Shown: positions 7,641 through 16,733 of the stretch, piece by piece
Position numbering within the stretch: position 1 is the first letter of the stretch
Layout of the letters: each line of letters opens with the position of its first letter
Notes under the pieces: model-generated
What the model saw: only the letters and a program-made list of their open reading frames with translations
Told to the model about the DNA's origin: nothing
Databases searched by the model: none
Program-made: the position numbers and the translations under genes
Assembly (NCBI GenBank): GCA_947290775.1
Contig: CAMYPM010000015.1
Location: forward strand, 1-40,011
Direction: 5' to 3'
Origin: an uncultured Bacteroidales bacterium
GTDB lineage: Bacteria; Bacteroidota; Bacteroidia; Bacteroidales; Porphyromonadaceae
Length of the DNA stretch: 40,011 nt

Positions 7641-8756
7641 TTAGAATAAGGCAGCTATAATGCCATCGATCAGTAGAAGCCCGTCCGCAGAGGCCTTCAA
7701 ATGATTAGCGGTGTGCAAGAGCGCTCCGTTGGCGAGATAAGGAGCAGCTTTTTTGAGCAAAGTAGTACGATCAGGCTCACTCAAGGCTTCCAAGTTTACC
7801 CCCTGCATGGTACGCAGTCCCAGCATAACCGACTCCTCATAAATTTCCCGAGGCGAGAGCATTTCCGTAAAGTCAATCGGCAGAGTTCCTGCTTTTAAAG
7901 AGCAAATATAGGCAGCCACATCTGCTATATTGGCACTTCTACACTCCGGCACATAGGAGTGGGCCGAGGGGCCTAAGCCGAGGTAGGGTACACGATGCCA
8001 ATAGGATGAATTATGACGACTCCAAAAGCCCGGGAGTGCGTAGTTCGATACCTCGTAATGCTCATAGCCCATACCACGGAGCACACTTGACAAATAGCGA
8101 TAGGCCTCTATTTCGAAGGTCTCCGGCTGCTTGGCAATTTTTCCTTTTTGCCAAAGGCGTGTCAAAGGAGTTCCCTCTTCGTATGTTAACGAGTAGGCAG
8201 AAATATGCTCAGGATGAAGTGCAACAGCCCGCTCAATCGTCTCTTGCCAAGTGGAAACAGTCTGCTCGGGAAGAGCAAATATGAGATCTATACTGATATT
8301 ATCAAAGCCACTCTCATGCGCTACCTTCACAGCACACTCCGCTTCTGAAGCGTTGTGCCGGCGGTTAATGATACGCAACTCGCGATCCTGAAAGCTTTGA
8401 ATACCGATACTCAAGCGATTGAATCCAAGCTGCCTTAACGCTTGACAATAGCTCGGTGTAAGATCATCCGGATTTGCTTCTATCGTCCACTCTGCATCCG
8501 GAGCAAGGACAAAGTGTGCTCTTACGGCAGAGACTATTCGCTCAAGCTGTGAAGGAGTTAGACGAGAGGGAGTGCCCCCACCCCAATAAACCGTTTGAAT
8601 TGTATGGGCAGTAAAGGGGGACTTCGCACGAAGCTCTATTTCCCGCTCCAACGCCGCTACAAAAGGCTCAATAAGACGCTGCTGAGTAGTAGCATAAAAG
8701 TCGCAATAGAGACAGCGACTCTTACAAAAGGGGATATGAATGTAAATCCCTGCCAC
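7641..8756 (-). CDS. hemW: Radical SAM heme chaperone HemW
   Basis: A 371-residue radical SAM protein. The cluster motif is near the N-terminus, IPFCKSRCLYCDFYATT, with Cys11, Cys15 and Cys18 (C-x3-C-x2-C) followed by the D-F-Y characteristic of the HemN/HemW family. The glycine-rich VYWGGGTPSRL and the later ISIDLIFALPEQT and GLGPSAHSY motifs agree with HemW. It starts at the cluster domain without the longer N-terminal extension of true oxygen-independent coproporphyrinogen oxidase HemN, so HemW, a heme-binding chaperone delivering heme to respiratory enzymes, is the better name; older annotations call it coproporphyrinogen III oxidase. It is the last gene of the run from the ECF sigma factor; the gap to the GHL10 gene is 12 bases. 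No clear terminator follows on the minus strand. Confidence 0.9.
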   Translation of the reverse strand: MAGIYIHIPFCKSRCLYCDFYATTQQRLIEPFVAALEREIELRAKSPFTAHTIQTVYWGGGTPSRLTPSQLERIVSAVRAHFVLAPDAEWTIEANPDDLTPSYCQALRQLGFNRLSIGIQSFQDRELRIINRRHNASEAECAVKVAHESGFDNISIDLIFALPEQTVSTWQETIERAVALHPEHISAYSLTYEEGTPLTRLWQKGKIAKQPETFEIEAYRYLSSVLRGMGYEHYEVSNYALPGFWSRHNSSYWHRVPYLGLGPSAHSYVPECRSANIADVAAYICSLKAGTLPIDFTEMLSPREIYEESVMLGLRTMQGVNLEALSEPDRTTLLKKAAPYLANGALLHTANHLKASADGLLLIDGIIAALF

Positions 8757-8768
8757 AATGCAGTAGGC

Positions 8769-10346
8769 CTACTCTACTCTATGCTTCTTCAGATTGACAA
8801 TGACAGGTGTGGAAGCACGTCCTGTAATCCCCAAACGATTCATCGCCTCTACGCGAAAGTGCAGCTTTGACTTCTTAGGAAAGAGATAAAGCGGTATCAC
8901 ACACTCCTTGCCATTTACTGCCGGATAGAGTAATGCATCCTCCATGGGATTTCCCTTGCTATCGTATATATTGAAGAATATATTGTAACTGAGCGCTTCG
9001 TCACCGACTACCGACCAACGCAAAACGATTTCGTTATGCCGAAGTATAGGCTGTACAAGTACAGGCTGCGGTGGCACAGGAGCGTTTTTCTTATGAAAAC
9101 TCAATGGACGCACGGGCAGTGCAAAGTGGCTATCCAAAATAGGAGCCATACCACGAACATTCGGACGTATATTTGCCTCCCGATAAAAAGCTACGCCCCA
9201 CATGCCCAACTCTTCTATTTCACTGATTTGGCGATCAATCACAGAGGGCGACCATTTGCTTTTGTCAGTGACCCGATAGGCAGCCAAACCGGGTATTACG
9301 GCTCTATTGCCGAAGACCTCTTTCCAATCCTTCAAGTAGGGCGAAAAAAGCTCATCTTTATGATACATCATAGGCACGATGAAATCCACACTCCCCTGCT
9401 TAAACCAAATCAGGGGGTCTTGGAATACAGATTCCCGACAGGTCCATCCGGAGGATTTTCTACCGGGGATCTCTCTATAGCGCCCCAGAGTGGCGGCACT
9501 CATCAGTGCATAAGGGTTATTAACATGCACACTATCCGCAATTTCTTTTACTAATTGGGATATGTTATCCGTTCGCCACTGAGCGCGGCTTTTCCCTTTT
9601 CCATAAAGGCGATACTCCTTTTGATCGGGGAACTTACTACCGTGATCCGGATAGCGAATGTAATCTAAATGCACCCCATCGACATCATACTTGCGTACCA
9701 GCTCAGCCGCTACAGAGGCCAGATAAGTACGAGCCTCCGGATTGGCAGGATTGAGATACCACTCTCCATTATGCTTTACACAAAGATTTTGCCTTTGCAG
9801 ACAAACTCCCCCTCGCCCAAGTGTCCGTACCTGCTTATCCGTGCCCAGCGGAAGCGTTACAATCCACGCATGAATACTGAGACCGCGCTTGCGACACTCC
9901 TTGATGGCAAAAGCCAAAGGATCATAATTCGGACGGATTTGCTGCGTACCGGTGAGTACACTACTCATAGGTTCTATATCCGAACGATAAAGCACATCAC
10001 CTCGTAAGCGAACTTGGAAAAATACCGTATTGAACTTATCCTTGGCCAAACGATCGAGGATACGCTTAAGCTCCTCTCGCTGATCCTTCATACGGCTGCT
10101 GGTAGCGGCTACCGTTTGGGGCCAATCTAGTCCATAAATAGTAGTTAACCAAACAGCACGCATCGCACTGCGCTCCGAATAAGCCAGGGGGATATACTCA
10201 CCGGTCGTAACCTCAGTAGAAGTAGATGTAGAAGTAGATGTGCTGGTTTGCGTGCCTGAGTGCTGCCCCTTCTTACGAGAGCCGCAAGAGGTGATCAGCA
10301 GCAAAAGGGCTACCCCTAAAAGTAAACGAGCTACATTCCGTCTCAT
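8769..10346 (-). CDS. GHL10 (DUF187) family glycoside hydrolase-like lipoprotein
   Basis: A 525-residue lipoprotein: MRRNVARLLLGVALLLLITSC gives a type II signal with Cys21. A Thr/Ser-rich linker (residues about 33-46, encoded partly by a duplicated 12-mer at 10216-10239) separates it from the catalytic-like region, which begins AMRAVWLTTIYGLDWP. YDVDGVHLDYIRYP in the middle carries the acidic and aromatic residues typical of GHL10/YngK barrels, followed by VDFIVPMMYHKD. The C-terminal ~110 residues look like a fibronectin III-like beta domain. Proteins of this family are thought to act on cell-wall or exported glycans; the substrate is not predictable. It lies 12 bases after panC and 12 before hemW, with no functional link obvious. 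Confidence 0.85.
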   Translation of the reverse strand: MRRNVARLLLGVALLLLITSCGSRKKGQHSGTQTSTSTSTSTSTEVTTGEYIPLAYSERSAMRAVWLTTIYGLDWPQTVAATSSRMKDQREELKRILDRLAKDKFNTVFFQVRLRGDVLYRSDIEPMSSVLTGTQQIRPNYDPLAFAIKECRKRGLSIHAWIVTLPLGTDKQVRTLGRGGVCLQRQNLCVKHNGEWYLNPANPEARTYLASVAAELVRKYDVDGVHLDYIRYPDHGSKFPDQKEYRLYGKGKSRAQWRTDNISQLVKEIADSVHVNNPYALMSAATLGRYREIPGRKSSGWTCRESVFQDPLIWFKQGSVDFIVPMMYHKDELFSPYLKDWKEVFGNRAVIPGLAAYRVTDKSKWSPSVIDRQISEIEELGMWGVAFYREANIRPNVRGMAPILDSHFALPVRPLSFHKKNAPVPPQPVLVQPILRHNEIVLRWSVVGDEALSYNIFFNIYDSKGNPMEDALLYPAVNGKECVIPLYLFPKKSKLHFRVEAMNRLGITGRASTPVIVNLKKHRVE

Positions 10347-10358
10347 GAATAGTCTTAT

Positions 10359-11207
10359 TTAATGGTAACGAATGTTATCAATAAGGCGCACGTGGCCACA
10401 GTAACAGGTAACACATCCCACTGCATGCTTAGCATCGCTCCAATGAGTAATTTCCTCGAGGGTTTCTTCGTTGACAATAGTAAAATACTCCACCTCCAAA
10501 TGCTCCGTGCTATTCAGCCGCTCTGTCACCCAAGCAATTACCTCTGCCACAGACTTTCCTTCCTCTTTGAGGAGTCGGCTCTCTTTTAGCGTAGCATAAA
10601 TCGTTGGAGCAGCTGCACGCTCAGAAGGACTCAAAAGGCTATTGCGGCTACTACGTGCAAGCCCGCTTTCCTCTCTTACAATGGGCACACCCACAATCTT
10701 TAGGGGGAAATCGTAATGTGCTACCATATAACGGATGATGGCTAACTGCTGAAAATCTTTCTCACCAAAGAATGCCACATCCGGCTTCACCAAGTCAAAG
10801 AGCCTACTTACCACCTGCGCAACGCCTTCAAAATGGCCGGGACGATACTTCCCTTCCATCACCTTATCCAAAAGGCCAAAATCAAAGTGTCGCTCCTTTG
10901 AATCGGGCGTATAGACCTCCTCCGGAGTGGGAAGAAATACACACTGTACCCCCTCTGCTTCCAACAAGGCAATGTCAGCCTCTTCTGTGTGAGGATAATT
11001 CTTCAGGTCATCAGGATTATTGAACTGGCGAGGATTTACAAATACGGAAACAACCACAGTTTTACAACTATGCAAAGCTTCTCTTACCAATGCCAAATGC
11101 CCTTCATGCAGTGCGCCCATAGTAGGAACTAAACCCACAGGATGCTGTTCCTTCTGCATTGACTCAATGTATTTCTCGAGCGCAGCACGCTCTCTTGCAA
11201 TAAACAT
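10359..11207 (-). CDS. panC: Pantothenate synthetase
   Basis: A 282-residue cytoplasmic enzyme that joins pantoate and beta-alanine using ATP, the last step of pantothenate synthesis for coenzyme A. The nucleotidyl-transferase HIGH motif is PTMGALHEGH (28-37). VFVNPRQFNN (56-64), RPGHFEGVA (122-130) and FGEKDFQQL (147-155) are family signatures; the KMSKS-like region reads R-S-S-R-N near residue 187. Length is as usual for the family. panB and panD are not in the window. It follows queA after 39 bases and precedes the GHL10 gene by 12. Confidence 0.96.
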   Translation of the reverse strand: MFIARERAALEKYIESMQKEQHPVGLVPTMGALHEGHLALVREALHSCKTVVVSVFVNPRQFNNPDDLKNYPHTEEADIALLEAEGVQCVFLPTPEEVYTPDSKERHFDFGLLDKVMEGKYRPGHFEGVAQVVSRLFDLVKPDVAFFGEKDFQQLAIIRYMVAHYDFPLKIVGVPIVREESGLARSSRNSLLSPSERAAAPTIYATLKESRLLKEEGKSVAEVIAWVTERLNSTEHLEVEYFTIVNEETLEEITHWSDAKHAVGCVTCYCGHVRLIDNIRYH

Positions 11208-11246
11208 GACTTTATAATAACGTTGATTTTTGTTTTTTATCCGATT

Positions 11247-12488
11247 CTAACGTTGCCTATGAAGCAAAGATGCATCCCCATAGCTTAGGAAACGGTATCC
11301 ATTATCTAATGCATGACGATACACCCTGTGCCAATCATCCCCCACTAAAGCTGCAATCATCAGCAGCAGGGTACTCTTCGGCTGGTGAAAATTGGTAATG
11401 AGTGCATCAGTAATATGCCATTCATACCCGGGAGCAATGAGTAAGCCACTAAAGAAGTGTAGATCGTCGATATTCATTTGCTGCATAGTGTGCAGCAAAT
11501 GCTCCAGCACGACTTGAGTATCCGGCCATGCGGCTTCACTTTCATAAGGTTGCCATTGCTGTACCGAAGGCACACCAAGCAATTCTTCACTCGTAAGAGT
11601 ACCTTTGTAAAGAGCTGCAGCCAAATGGTATAAGCTCTCAATAGTGCGGACAGACGTAGTACCGACAGCTACTATGTTACCCGCTTTACGGAGCATGGCT
11701 TCAATAGCATTTTGTGATACACTGCACAGCTCTCTATGCATTTCATGAGCACCTATTTCCTCACTCTTGACCGGAAGAAATGTACCGGCCCCTACATGAA
11801 GACATATATCGGCTATCTCTACCCCTTTGGCAGTAATACGCTCCAATAATTGATCTGTAAAGTGCAACCCTGCAGTAGGTGCAGCTACGCTACCCTCAAG
11901 GGCAGCATACACAGTTTGATAATCTTTAAGGTCACTCTCCTCTGTCTCCCGCTTCAGGTAGGGAGGTATGGGAAGCTCTCCTACCAGTTCCAAGAGTGTA
12001 CCAAACGTAACATCCGCCCCCTGCCAAGAGAAGCGAACCTGATCCACGGCAAGCCGCTGCATGGTAAGAGTTACCGAAGAGCCATCGGCAAGTGTAATAG
12101 ATTTGGTAAGGAGTTGCTCAGGATCTTTCCAACGCTTGGCATTTCCGATGAGACACTTCCAAGTAGTTTCTTCCGTAGAGGCTAAGGCTCGATCAAAAGA
12201 GGCCGGCTCAAGCGGAGAAAGACAGAATAGCTCTATGGTAGCCCCTGACGGCTTCTCTGCAAATATACGGGCCTTGATTACCTTAGATGTATTGCGTACG
12301 AGCAGAGCCTCACCGGAGAGAAGCTGAGGAAGATCAGAAAAATGGTAATCCTCTATTGTATGCTCTTTAAGAAAAAGCAGCTTACAGGCACTACGATCCT
12401 CCAAAGGGTGCTTTGCTATTCGCTCCTCCGGAAGGGAGTAGTTGTAGTCACTGATGGCTACATGCTGCACAGAGGTTAGCTTACTCAT
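11247..12488 (-). CDS. queA: S-adenosylmethionine:tRNA ribosyltransferase-isomerase
   Basis: QueA transfers and isomerises the ribosyl part of SAM onto 7-aminomethyl-7-deazaguanine in tRNA, making epoxyqueuosine. Signatures are the N-terminal D-Y-x-Y-x-L-P-E-E-R-I-A-x-H-P, R-S-A-C-K-L-L, then V-A-A-P-T-A-G-L-H-F-T, H-V-G-A-G-T-F-x-P-V and the C-terminal L-I-T-N-F-H-Q-P-K-S-T-L-L-L. At 413 residues it is longer than E. coli QueA (about 356); extended forms are usual in Bacteroidetes. Its ATG (12486-12488) overlaps the fumarase stop by one base (TAATG), so translation is probably coupled. Confidence 0.96.
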   Translation of the reverse strand: MSKLTSVQHVAISDYNYSLPEERIAKHPLEDRSACKLLFLKEHTIEDYHFSDLPQLLSGEALLVRNTSKVIKARIFAEKPSGATIELFCLSPLEPASFDRALASTEETTWKCLIGNAKRWKDPEQLLTKSITLADGSSVTLTMQRLAVDQVRFSWQGADVTFGTLLELVGELPIPPYLKRETEESDLKDYQTVYAALEGSVAAPTAGLHFTDQLLERITAKGVEIADICLHVGAGTFLPVKSEEIGAHEMHRELCSVSQNAIEAMLRKAGNIVAVGTTSVRTIESLYHLAAALYKGTLTSEELLGVPSVQQWQPYESEAAWPDTQVVLEHLLHTMQQMNIDDLHFFSGLLIAPGYEWHITDALITNFHQPKSTLLLMIAALVGDDWHRVYRHALDNGYRFLSYGDASLLHRQR

Positions 12489-14134
12489 TAGTGAATGGCA
12501 CAGTTTGCACAGCGTGCCTTTATCTGCTCAAAGAAGTCATTACCCTTATCATCTACTAAGATAAAAGCAGGGAAGTCTTCTACTTCAATCTGCCATATGG
12601 CTTCCATTCCCAGCTCCGGATATGCCAAGCAAGTTACTTTCTTGATACTCTCCTGTGCAAGTATAGCAGCCGGTCCGCCTATACTCCCCAAGTAGAAGCC
12701 TCCATACTTCTTACAAGCATCCGTCACTTGCTTACTTCGATTTCCTTTAGCGATCATTATCAAACTACCTCCATGTGCCTGGAATAGCTCTACATAGCTA
12801 TCCATACGCCCTGCCGTAGTAGGACCAAAGCTTCCACTTGCCATTCCTTTTGGGGTTTTGGCCGGTCCGGCATAGTAGATAGGATGCTGCTTAATGAAAT
12901 CAGGTAAATCCTCTCCTTTGTCCAACTTCTCCTTTAGTTTGGCATGGGCTATATCGCGCCCTACGATAATAGTACCGGAAAGAGAAAGACGAGTAGACAC
13001 AGGATAGCGGGAAAGTTCCTTACGGATCTCGTCCATAGGACGATTGAGATCCACCTTTACTACCTCGCCTTCGTGTGCTTGACGCATAGACTCAGGAATA
13101 AAGCGTGCAGGATTTGTTTCCAATTTCTCAATCCAAATTCCCTCTTTATTTATTTTTGCCCGAATATTTCGGTCTGCCGAACAGCTAACCCCGATACCAA
13201 TAGGACAAGAAGCCCCATGGCGTGGCAAACGGATTACGCGCACATCATGAGCAAAGTATTTACCTCCGAATTGTGCGCCTAAGCCGATCTTGTGTGCTTC
13301 CTCCAACAATTGCTTCTCCAGCTCTATATCGCGGAACGCATGTCCCAGTTCGTTTCCCTCGGTAGGAAGTGCGTCGTAGTATCTGGCAGAGGCAAGTTTA
13401 ACCGTCTTAAGATTAGTTTCGGCAGAGGAGCCACCTATTACGAATGCAATATGATAGGGAGGGCAAGCAGCTGTACCCAAAGAGCGCATTTTGTCTACCA
13501 AGAAAGGCAATAGCTTCTCCGGCGTGATCAGTGCCTTTGTCTCCTGATAGAGATAGGTTTTATTGGCAGAGCCTCCCCCTTTAGCAATACAAAGGAAGTT
13601 ATACTCACTGCCATCGACAGCCATCAAATCAATTTGTGCAGGCAGATTAGTACCGGTATTTACTTCTCGGTACATATCCAAAGGAGCATTCTGCGAATAG
13701 CGTAGGTTCTCGCCTGTATAGGTATCGTACACGCCATGCGAAAGCGCCTCTTCATCTCCCCCTTTAGTAAAAACACGATTTCCCTTTTTTCCTAAAATAA
13801 TGGCAGTACCGGTATCTTGACAGAAGGGTAACGGTCCCTTAGCACTTACCTCTGCATTGCGCAGGAATGTAAGTGCCACAAACTTATCGTTATCACTTGC
13901 TTCCGGATCGTTAAGAATAGCGGCAACCTGCTGCTGATGAGAAGTGCGCAAGTAAAAGGCACAATCATGAAAAGCCGTTTTAGCTAATAAGCGCAGTCCC
14001 TCCGGATCAACTTTCAGTATTTCTTCTCCGTCTAAAGAGAGGGTGGAGACATAATCCTTGGTTAATAGGTAGTACTCCGTTGTATCCTCTCCAACCGGGA
14101 AGGTCGGTTGATACTTAAACTCTTTTTGTGCCAT
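12488..14134 (-). CDS. fumA: Class I (iron-sulfur) fumarate hydratase
   Basis: A 548-residue class I fumarase, which interconverts fumarate and malate with an oxygen-sensitive 4Fe-4S cluster. Both alpha and beta halves are in one chain, as in E. coli FumA/FumB. Visible signatures include [10 protein letters not shown] (cluster Cys), [30 protein letters not shown], the cluster-region [34 protein letters not shown] and, in the beta half, [19 protein letters not shown] and IGGPAAILA. In anaerobic Bacteroidales this step belongs to the reductive branch to succinate. It lies 33 bases after the sigma factor and overlaps queA. Confidence 0.95.
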   Translation of the reverse strand: MAQKEFKYQPTFPVGEDTTEYYLLTKDYVSTLSLDGEEILKVDPEGLRLLAKTAFHDCAFYLRTSHQQQVAAILNDPEASDNDKFVALTFLRNAEVSAKGPLPFCQDTGTAIILGKKGNRVFTKGGDEEALSHGVYDTYTGENLRYSQNAPLDMYREVNTGTNLPAQIDLMAVDGSEYNFLCIAKGGGSANKTYLYQETKALITPEKLLPFLVDKMRSLGTAACPPYHIAFVIGGSSAETNLKTVKLASARYYDALPTEGNELGHAFRDIELEKQLLEEAHKIGLGAQFGGKYFAHDVRVIRLPRHGASCPIGIGVSCSADRNIRAKINKEGIWIEKLETNPARFIPESMRQAHEGEVVKVDLNRPMDEIRKELSRYPVSTRLSLSGTIIVGRDIAHAKLKEKLDKGEDLPDFIKQHPIYYAGPAKTPKGMASGSFGPTTAGRMDSYVELFQAHGGSLIMIAKGNRSKQVTDACKKYGGFYLGSIGGPAAILAQESIKKVTCLAYPELGMEAIWQIEVEDFPAFILVDDKGNDFFEQIKARCANCAIH

Positions 14135-14167
14135 TTTGTTGTTCCTTATCCATTTGTTTGACCTCCG

Positions 14168-14704
14168 CTACTCATTAGAGCGGAGTAATCTGAGGCCTTG
14201 ATTCTTTTGCAATTGACGTCGTGCCAAGAAAATACGACTTTTGACCGTACCTACCGGCAGCCCAAGCCGCTCAGCTATCTCGGTATACTTATTTCCATCC
14301 AGATACATTCTGAAAGGGATCCTATTAAGCTCATTGAGCTCGTCTATATAGTTATTGATCTCTTGGAGATTAAAAGCCGCATCAGGAGCGTAATGGCTTC
14401 CTTCAGCCAAAAGAGCGACATTGTAGACATCTACGTTACTGTCTATCATTTCACGTTTACGACCTTTGCGCTCCACATTATTGAGGAATATATTGCGCAT
14501 CATGGTCATGATCCAGCCCCTAAAGTTGATATCTTCCACGAACTGCTTACTTCGGTCAAGAGCACGCAATATAGTCTCCTGCACTAAGTCATCCGCCTCT
14601 GATTTGTCGTTTGTCAAGCGTAGAGCAGAGCGTAGCATATCATCCTGCAAGTCAAGAAGACGCTGTTCAAAGTCTTTTTTACTCATCAATTTCTGCTCTT
14701 TCAT
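14168..14704 (-). CDS. ECF-type RNA polymerase sigma factor
   Basis: A 178-residue sigma-70 family protein with only regions 2 and 4. Region 2 (about 15-85) includes ALRLTNDKSEADDLVQET and FRGWIMTMMRNIFLN; region 4 (about 118-170) has the helix-turn-helix YTEIAERLGLPVGTVKSRIF. An in-frame ATG at codon 7 (MSKKDFEQ) is an alternative start. It is the first gene of the run leading into fumarase, and no anti-sigma gene is adjacent, unlike most ECF loci. Bacteroidales encode several such orphan ECF factors. A -7 like element lies at 14803-14810 and a 16-bp palindrome at 14841-14856. Confidence 0.92.
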   Translation of the reverse strand: MKEQKLMSKKDFEQRLLDLQDDMLRSALRLTNDKSEADDLVQETILRALDRSKQFVEDINFRGWIMTMMRNIFLNNVERKGRKREMIDSNVDVYNVALLAEGSHYAPDAAFNLQEINNYIDELNELNRIPFRMYLDGNKYTEIAERLGLPVGTVKSRIFLARRQLQKNQGLRLLRSNE

Positions 14705-14802
14705 ATTTTCTTTCTTATCTACTTTGTTATCTCTGATAAGTCACCCTGTACACCCCCGTTAATCAATAGAAAATATTTGACTCCACAAAGTGGACAGGTG
14801 TA

Positions 14803-14810
14803 CAAAAGTA
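14803..14810 (-). promoter_or_regulatory. Possible -7 element for the sigma factor operon
   Basis: On the minus strand TACTTTTG fits TAnnTTTG, within the symmetrical GTAC-TTTT-GTAC. No good TTTG lies 19-21 bases upstream, so the call is tentative. The leader would be about 90 bases. Confidence 0.35.
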
Positions 14811-14840
14811 CCATATTTTAGGGACTTATCTATAAGCTTC

Positions 14841-14856
14841 TACTCACCAGTGAGTA
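14841..14856. promoter_or_regulatory. Operator-like palindrome upstream of the sigma factor gene
   Basis: TACTCAC-CA-GTGAGTA has perfect 7-bp arms with a 2-bp centre. It lies 20 bases after the acetyltransferase stop and about 30 bases upstream of the putative -7 element of the divergently placed next transcript, so it could bind a regulator; the loop is too small for a good RNA hairpin and no T-run follows. Confidence 0.25.
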
Positions 14857-14875
14857 TAGCCACACTTACCTATCT

Positions 14876-15442
14876 CTATGCGTTAAGCCACTCATCAGAC
14901 ACTCGATATATCTCTTTGTACAAGATACGGAGGTATTTATCTGCATCTTTCACCTGTCCATTCCAAGCCATTAGATAAAGCGGCAGTGAAGGCTGTGAAG
15001 GGGCATAGGACGGCTGAATATATTCTGTGGATATAATGGCTGCATCAAGAGATTGATAGAAGTGAAGACGCCTCTCCGCAATAGGGGTTACAGGCGGCTC
15101 AACTTCAAATACAAAGGGCTTTGTCTCTCGTAATTGCAGCAACTCTCGGAGCAGCATACGTCCCCATCCTCTACCTCTCAAGGAGGGCTCCATAGCAAAG
15201 TGCTCTCCATAGTTGATCTCCCCAAGATTCCAAGTGGTAAGGAATCCCGCAAAGGCATGATCTTCTACTGAAAAGATCAAGTTGAGGATAAATCGTGGCT
15301 CTTCTCCTAACAACTCCAAAAAGCGGTGCCAGGGACGCCGCTCCTCGATCGGAAAGCTCTCTTCATATAGTTGCTTTACCGAATCAAGGAGTTGGGCATG
15401 CTGTGCCTCGTCATAAACTTCTACAAGTATAGGCGACGTCAT
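14876..15442 (-). CDS. GNAT family N-acetyltransferase
   Basis: A 188-residue protein with the GNAT fold. The acetyl-CoA binding motif A is visible as MEPSLRGRGWGRMLLRELL (R-G-R-G-W-G), after a beta strand F-A-G-F-L-T-T-W and H-F-A-M. The C-terminal F-Y-Q-S-L-D resembles the motif B 'FY' segment. The acceptor substrate cannot be predicted. It lies only 5 bases after pgk and so is probably co-transcribed as the last gene of the TPR-pgk-GNAT run. Confidence 0.85.
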   Translation of the reverse strand: MTSPILVEVYDEAQHAQLLDSVKQLYEESFPIEERRPWHRFLELLGEEPRFILNLIFSVEDHAFAGFLTTWNLGEINYGEHFAMEPSLRGRGWGRMLLRELLQLRETKPFVFEVEPPVTPIAERRLHFYQSLDAAIISTEYIQPSYAPSQPSLPLYLMAWNGQVKDADKYLRILYKEIYRVSDEWLNA

Positions 15443-15447
15443 CTTAT

Positions 15448-16704
15448 TTACTTCTTAATAGCAGCTACACCGGGAAGCTCTTTTCCTTCAATAGCCTCTA
15501 ACAGAGCACCACCGCCTGTTGATACGTAAGATACCTGATCGGCCAACCCAAGAAGATGTACAAGTGCTACTGTGTCACCTCCCCCGGCTAACGAATAAGC
15601 GTCCTGCTTCGTTTCTGCTACGATTGCTTTTGCCATTTCTTCAGAGCCTGCACGGAAAGACTCCATTTCAAACACACCGCAGGGGCCATTCCACAGGATT
15701 GTCTGAGCACCTTTCAGTGCTTCGGCATACACACGAGAGGTCTCGGGCCCTACATCCAATCCCATTCTATCCTCAGGAATGGCATCAATTGGATACACGG
15801 CTTTTTGCGCATCATTGGCGAATGCATCGGCAGCCACACAATCAGTAGCCATAACCAACTCTACACCACGCTCCTTTGCCTTGCGTTCAATCTCTCCCAC
15901 TAAATCAAATTTATCCTCTTCGCAAAGGGACTTACCTATTTTTCCTCCGTGTGCCGCTACAAAAGTATAGACCATTCCACCCGTAAGGATTAGCTTATCG
16001 ACCTTGTCCAACAGAGAGTCAATAATATCTATTTTGCTAGATACCTTTGCGCCTCCCATAATGGCCACAAAAGGATGCTGTATATCCCCTATAACCCGCT
16101 CAACAGCCTTTACCTCTTTCTCCATAAGGAATCCAAAAAGCTTGTGCTCGCGGTCAAAATGCTCAGCCATGATTGCTGTAGAGGCATGAGCCCGGTGGGC
16201 GGTACCAAAGGCATCGTTCACATATACCTCAGCGAGAGAGGCAAGTTGCTTGGCATACTCCTTCTGCCCCTGCTTAACGGCGGCCTTGGCAGCTTTCTTT
16301 TCTTCCTCAGAGGCATCCTCCGCAAGGCCTCTGGGCTTACCCTCTTCCTCTGCGTAAAAGCGGAGATTTTCCAAAAGAAGTGCCTCTCCATCACGTAGTG
16401 CTTCGGCAGCTGCTTTTACTTCTTCACCAACTGAATCGGGGACAAAGCGCACCTTTTGACCCAATAGCTCCTCTAAGTGTGGCACAATGTGCTTTAGCGA
16501 GAGCGCTTCGGATGGGCCTTTTGGTCTTCCTAAATGAGAAGCAATAATTAGCCGTCCACCATCTGAAAGAATCTTCTGTAGGGTAGGCAGTGCGGCACGC
16601 ATACGCGTGTCGTCTGTTATATGCCCCTTGTCATCTAATGGTACATTAAAGTCTACACGAACAAATACGGTCTTTCCTTTGAAGTTGAACTCTTTGATAT
16701 CCAT
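15448..16704 (-). CDS. pgk: Phosphoglycerate kinase
   Basis: A 418-residue cytoplasmic glycolytic enzyme that transfers the acyl phosphate of 1,3-bisphosphoglycerate to ADP. Signatures: [12 protein letters not shown] near residues 14-25, [16 protein letters not shown], the hinge-region [25 protein letters not shown] and the C-terminal [10 protein letters not shown] followed by STGGGALLE. Length is normal. It follows the TPR gene by 29 bases. Confidence 0.98.
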   Translation of the reverse strand: MDIKEFNFKGKTVFVRVDFNVPLDDKGHITDDTRMRAALPTLQKILSDGGRLIIASHLGRPKGPSEALSLKHIVPHLEELLGQKVRFVPDSVGEEVKAAAEALRDGEALLLENLRFYAEEEGKPRGLAEDASEEEKKAAKAAVKQGQKEYAKQLASLAEVYVNDAFGTAHRAHASTAIMAEHFDREHKLFGFLMEKEVKAVERVIGDIQHPFVAIMGGAKVSSKIDIIDSLLDKVDKLILTGGMVYTFVAAHGGKIGKSLCEEDKFDLVGEIERKAKERGVELVMATDCVAADAFANDAQKAVYPIDAIPEDRMGLDVGPETSRVYAEALKGAQTILWNGPCGVFEMESFRAGSEEMAKAIVAETKQDAYSLAGGGDTVALVHLLGLADQVSYVSTGGGALLEAIEGKELPGVAAIKK

Positions 16705-16733
16705 ATGCTGTATTAATTAGTTGATTCCTTTTT

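Noticed and set aside
7641..8756. Anaerobic coproporphyrinogen III oxidase HemN
   Set aside because: The protein starts right at the cluster motif and has C-x3-C-x2-C without the extra HemN N-terminal region; HemW fits better.
10216..10239. Exact tandem duplication of a 12-mer in the GHL10 gene as a phase-variable repeat
   Set aside because: Units of 12 keep the reading frame and encode a Thr/Ser linker, so changes would alter linker length only, not switch the gene.
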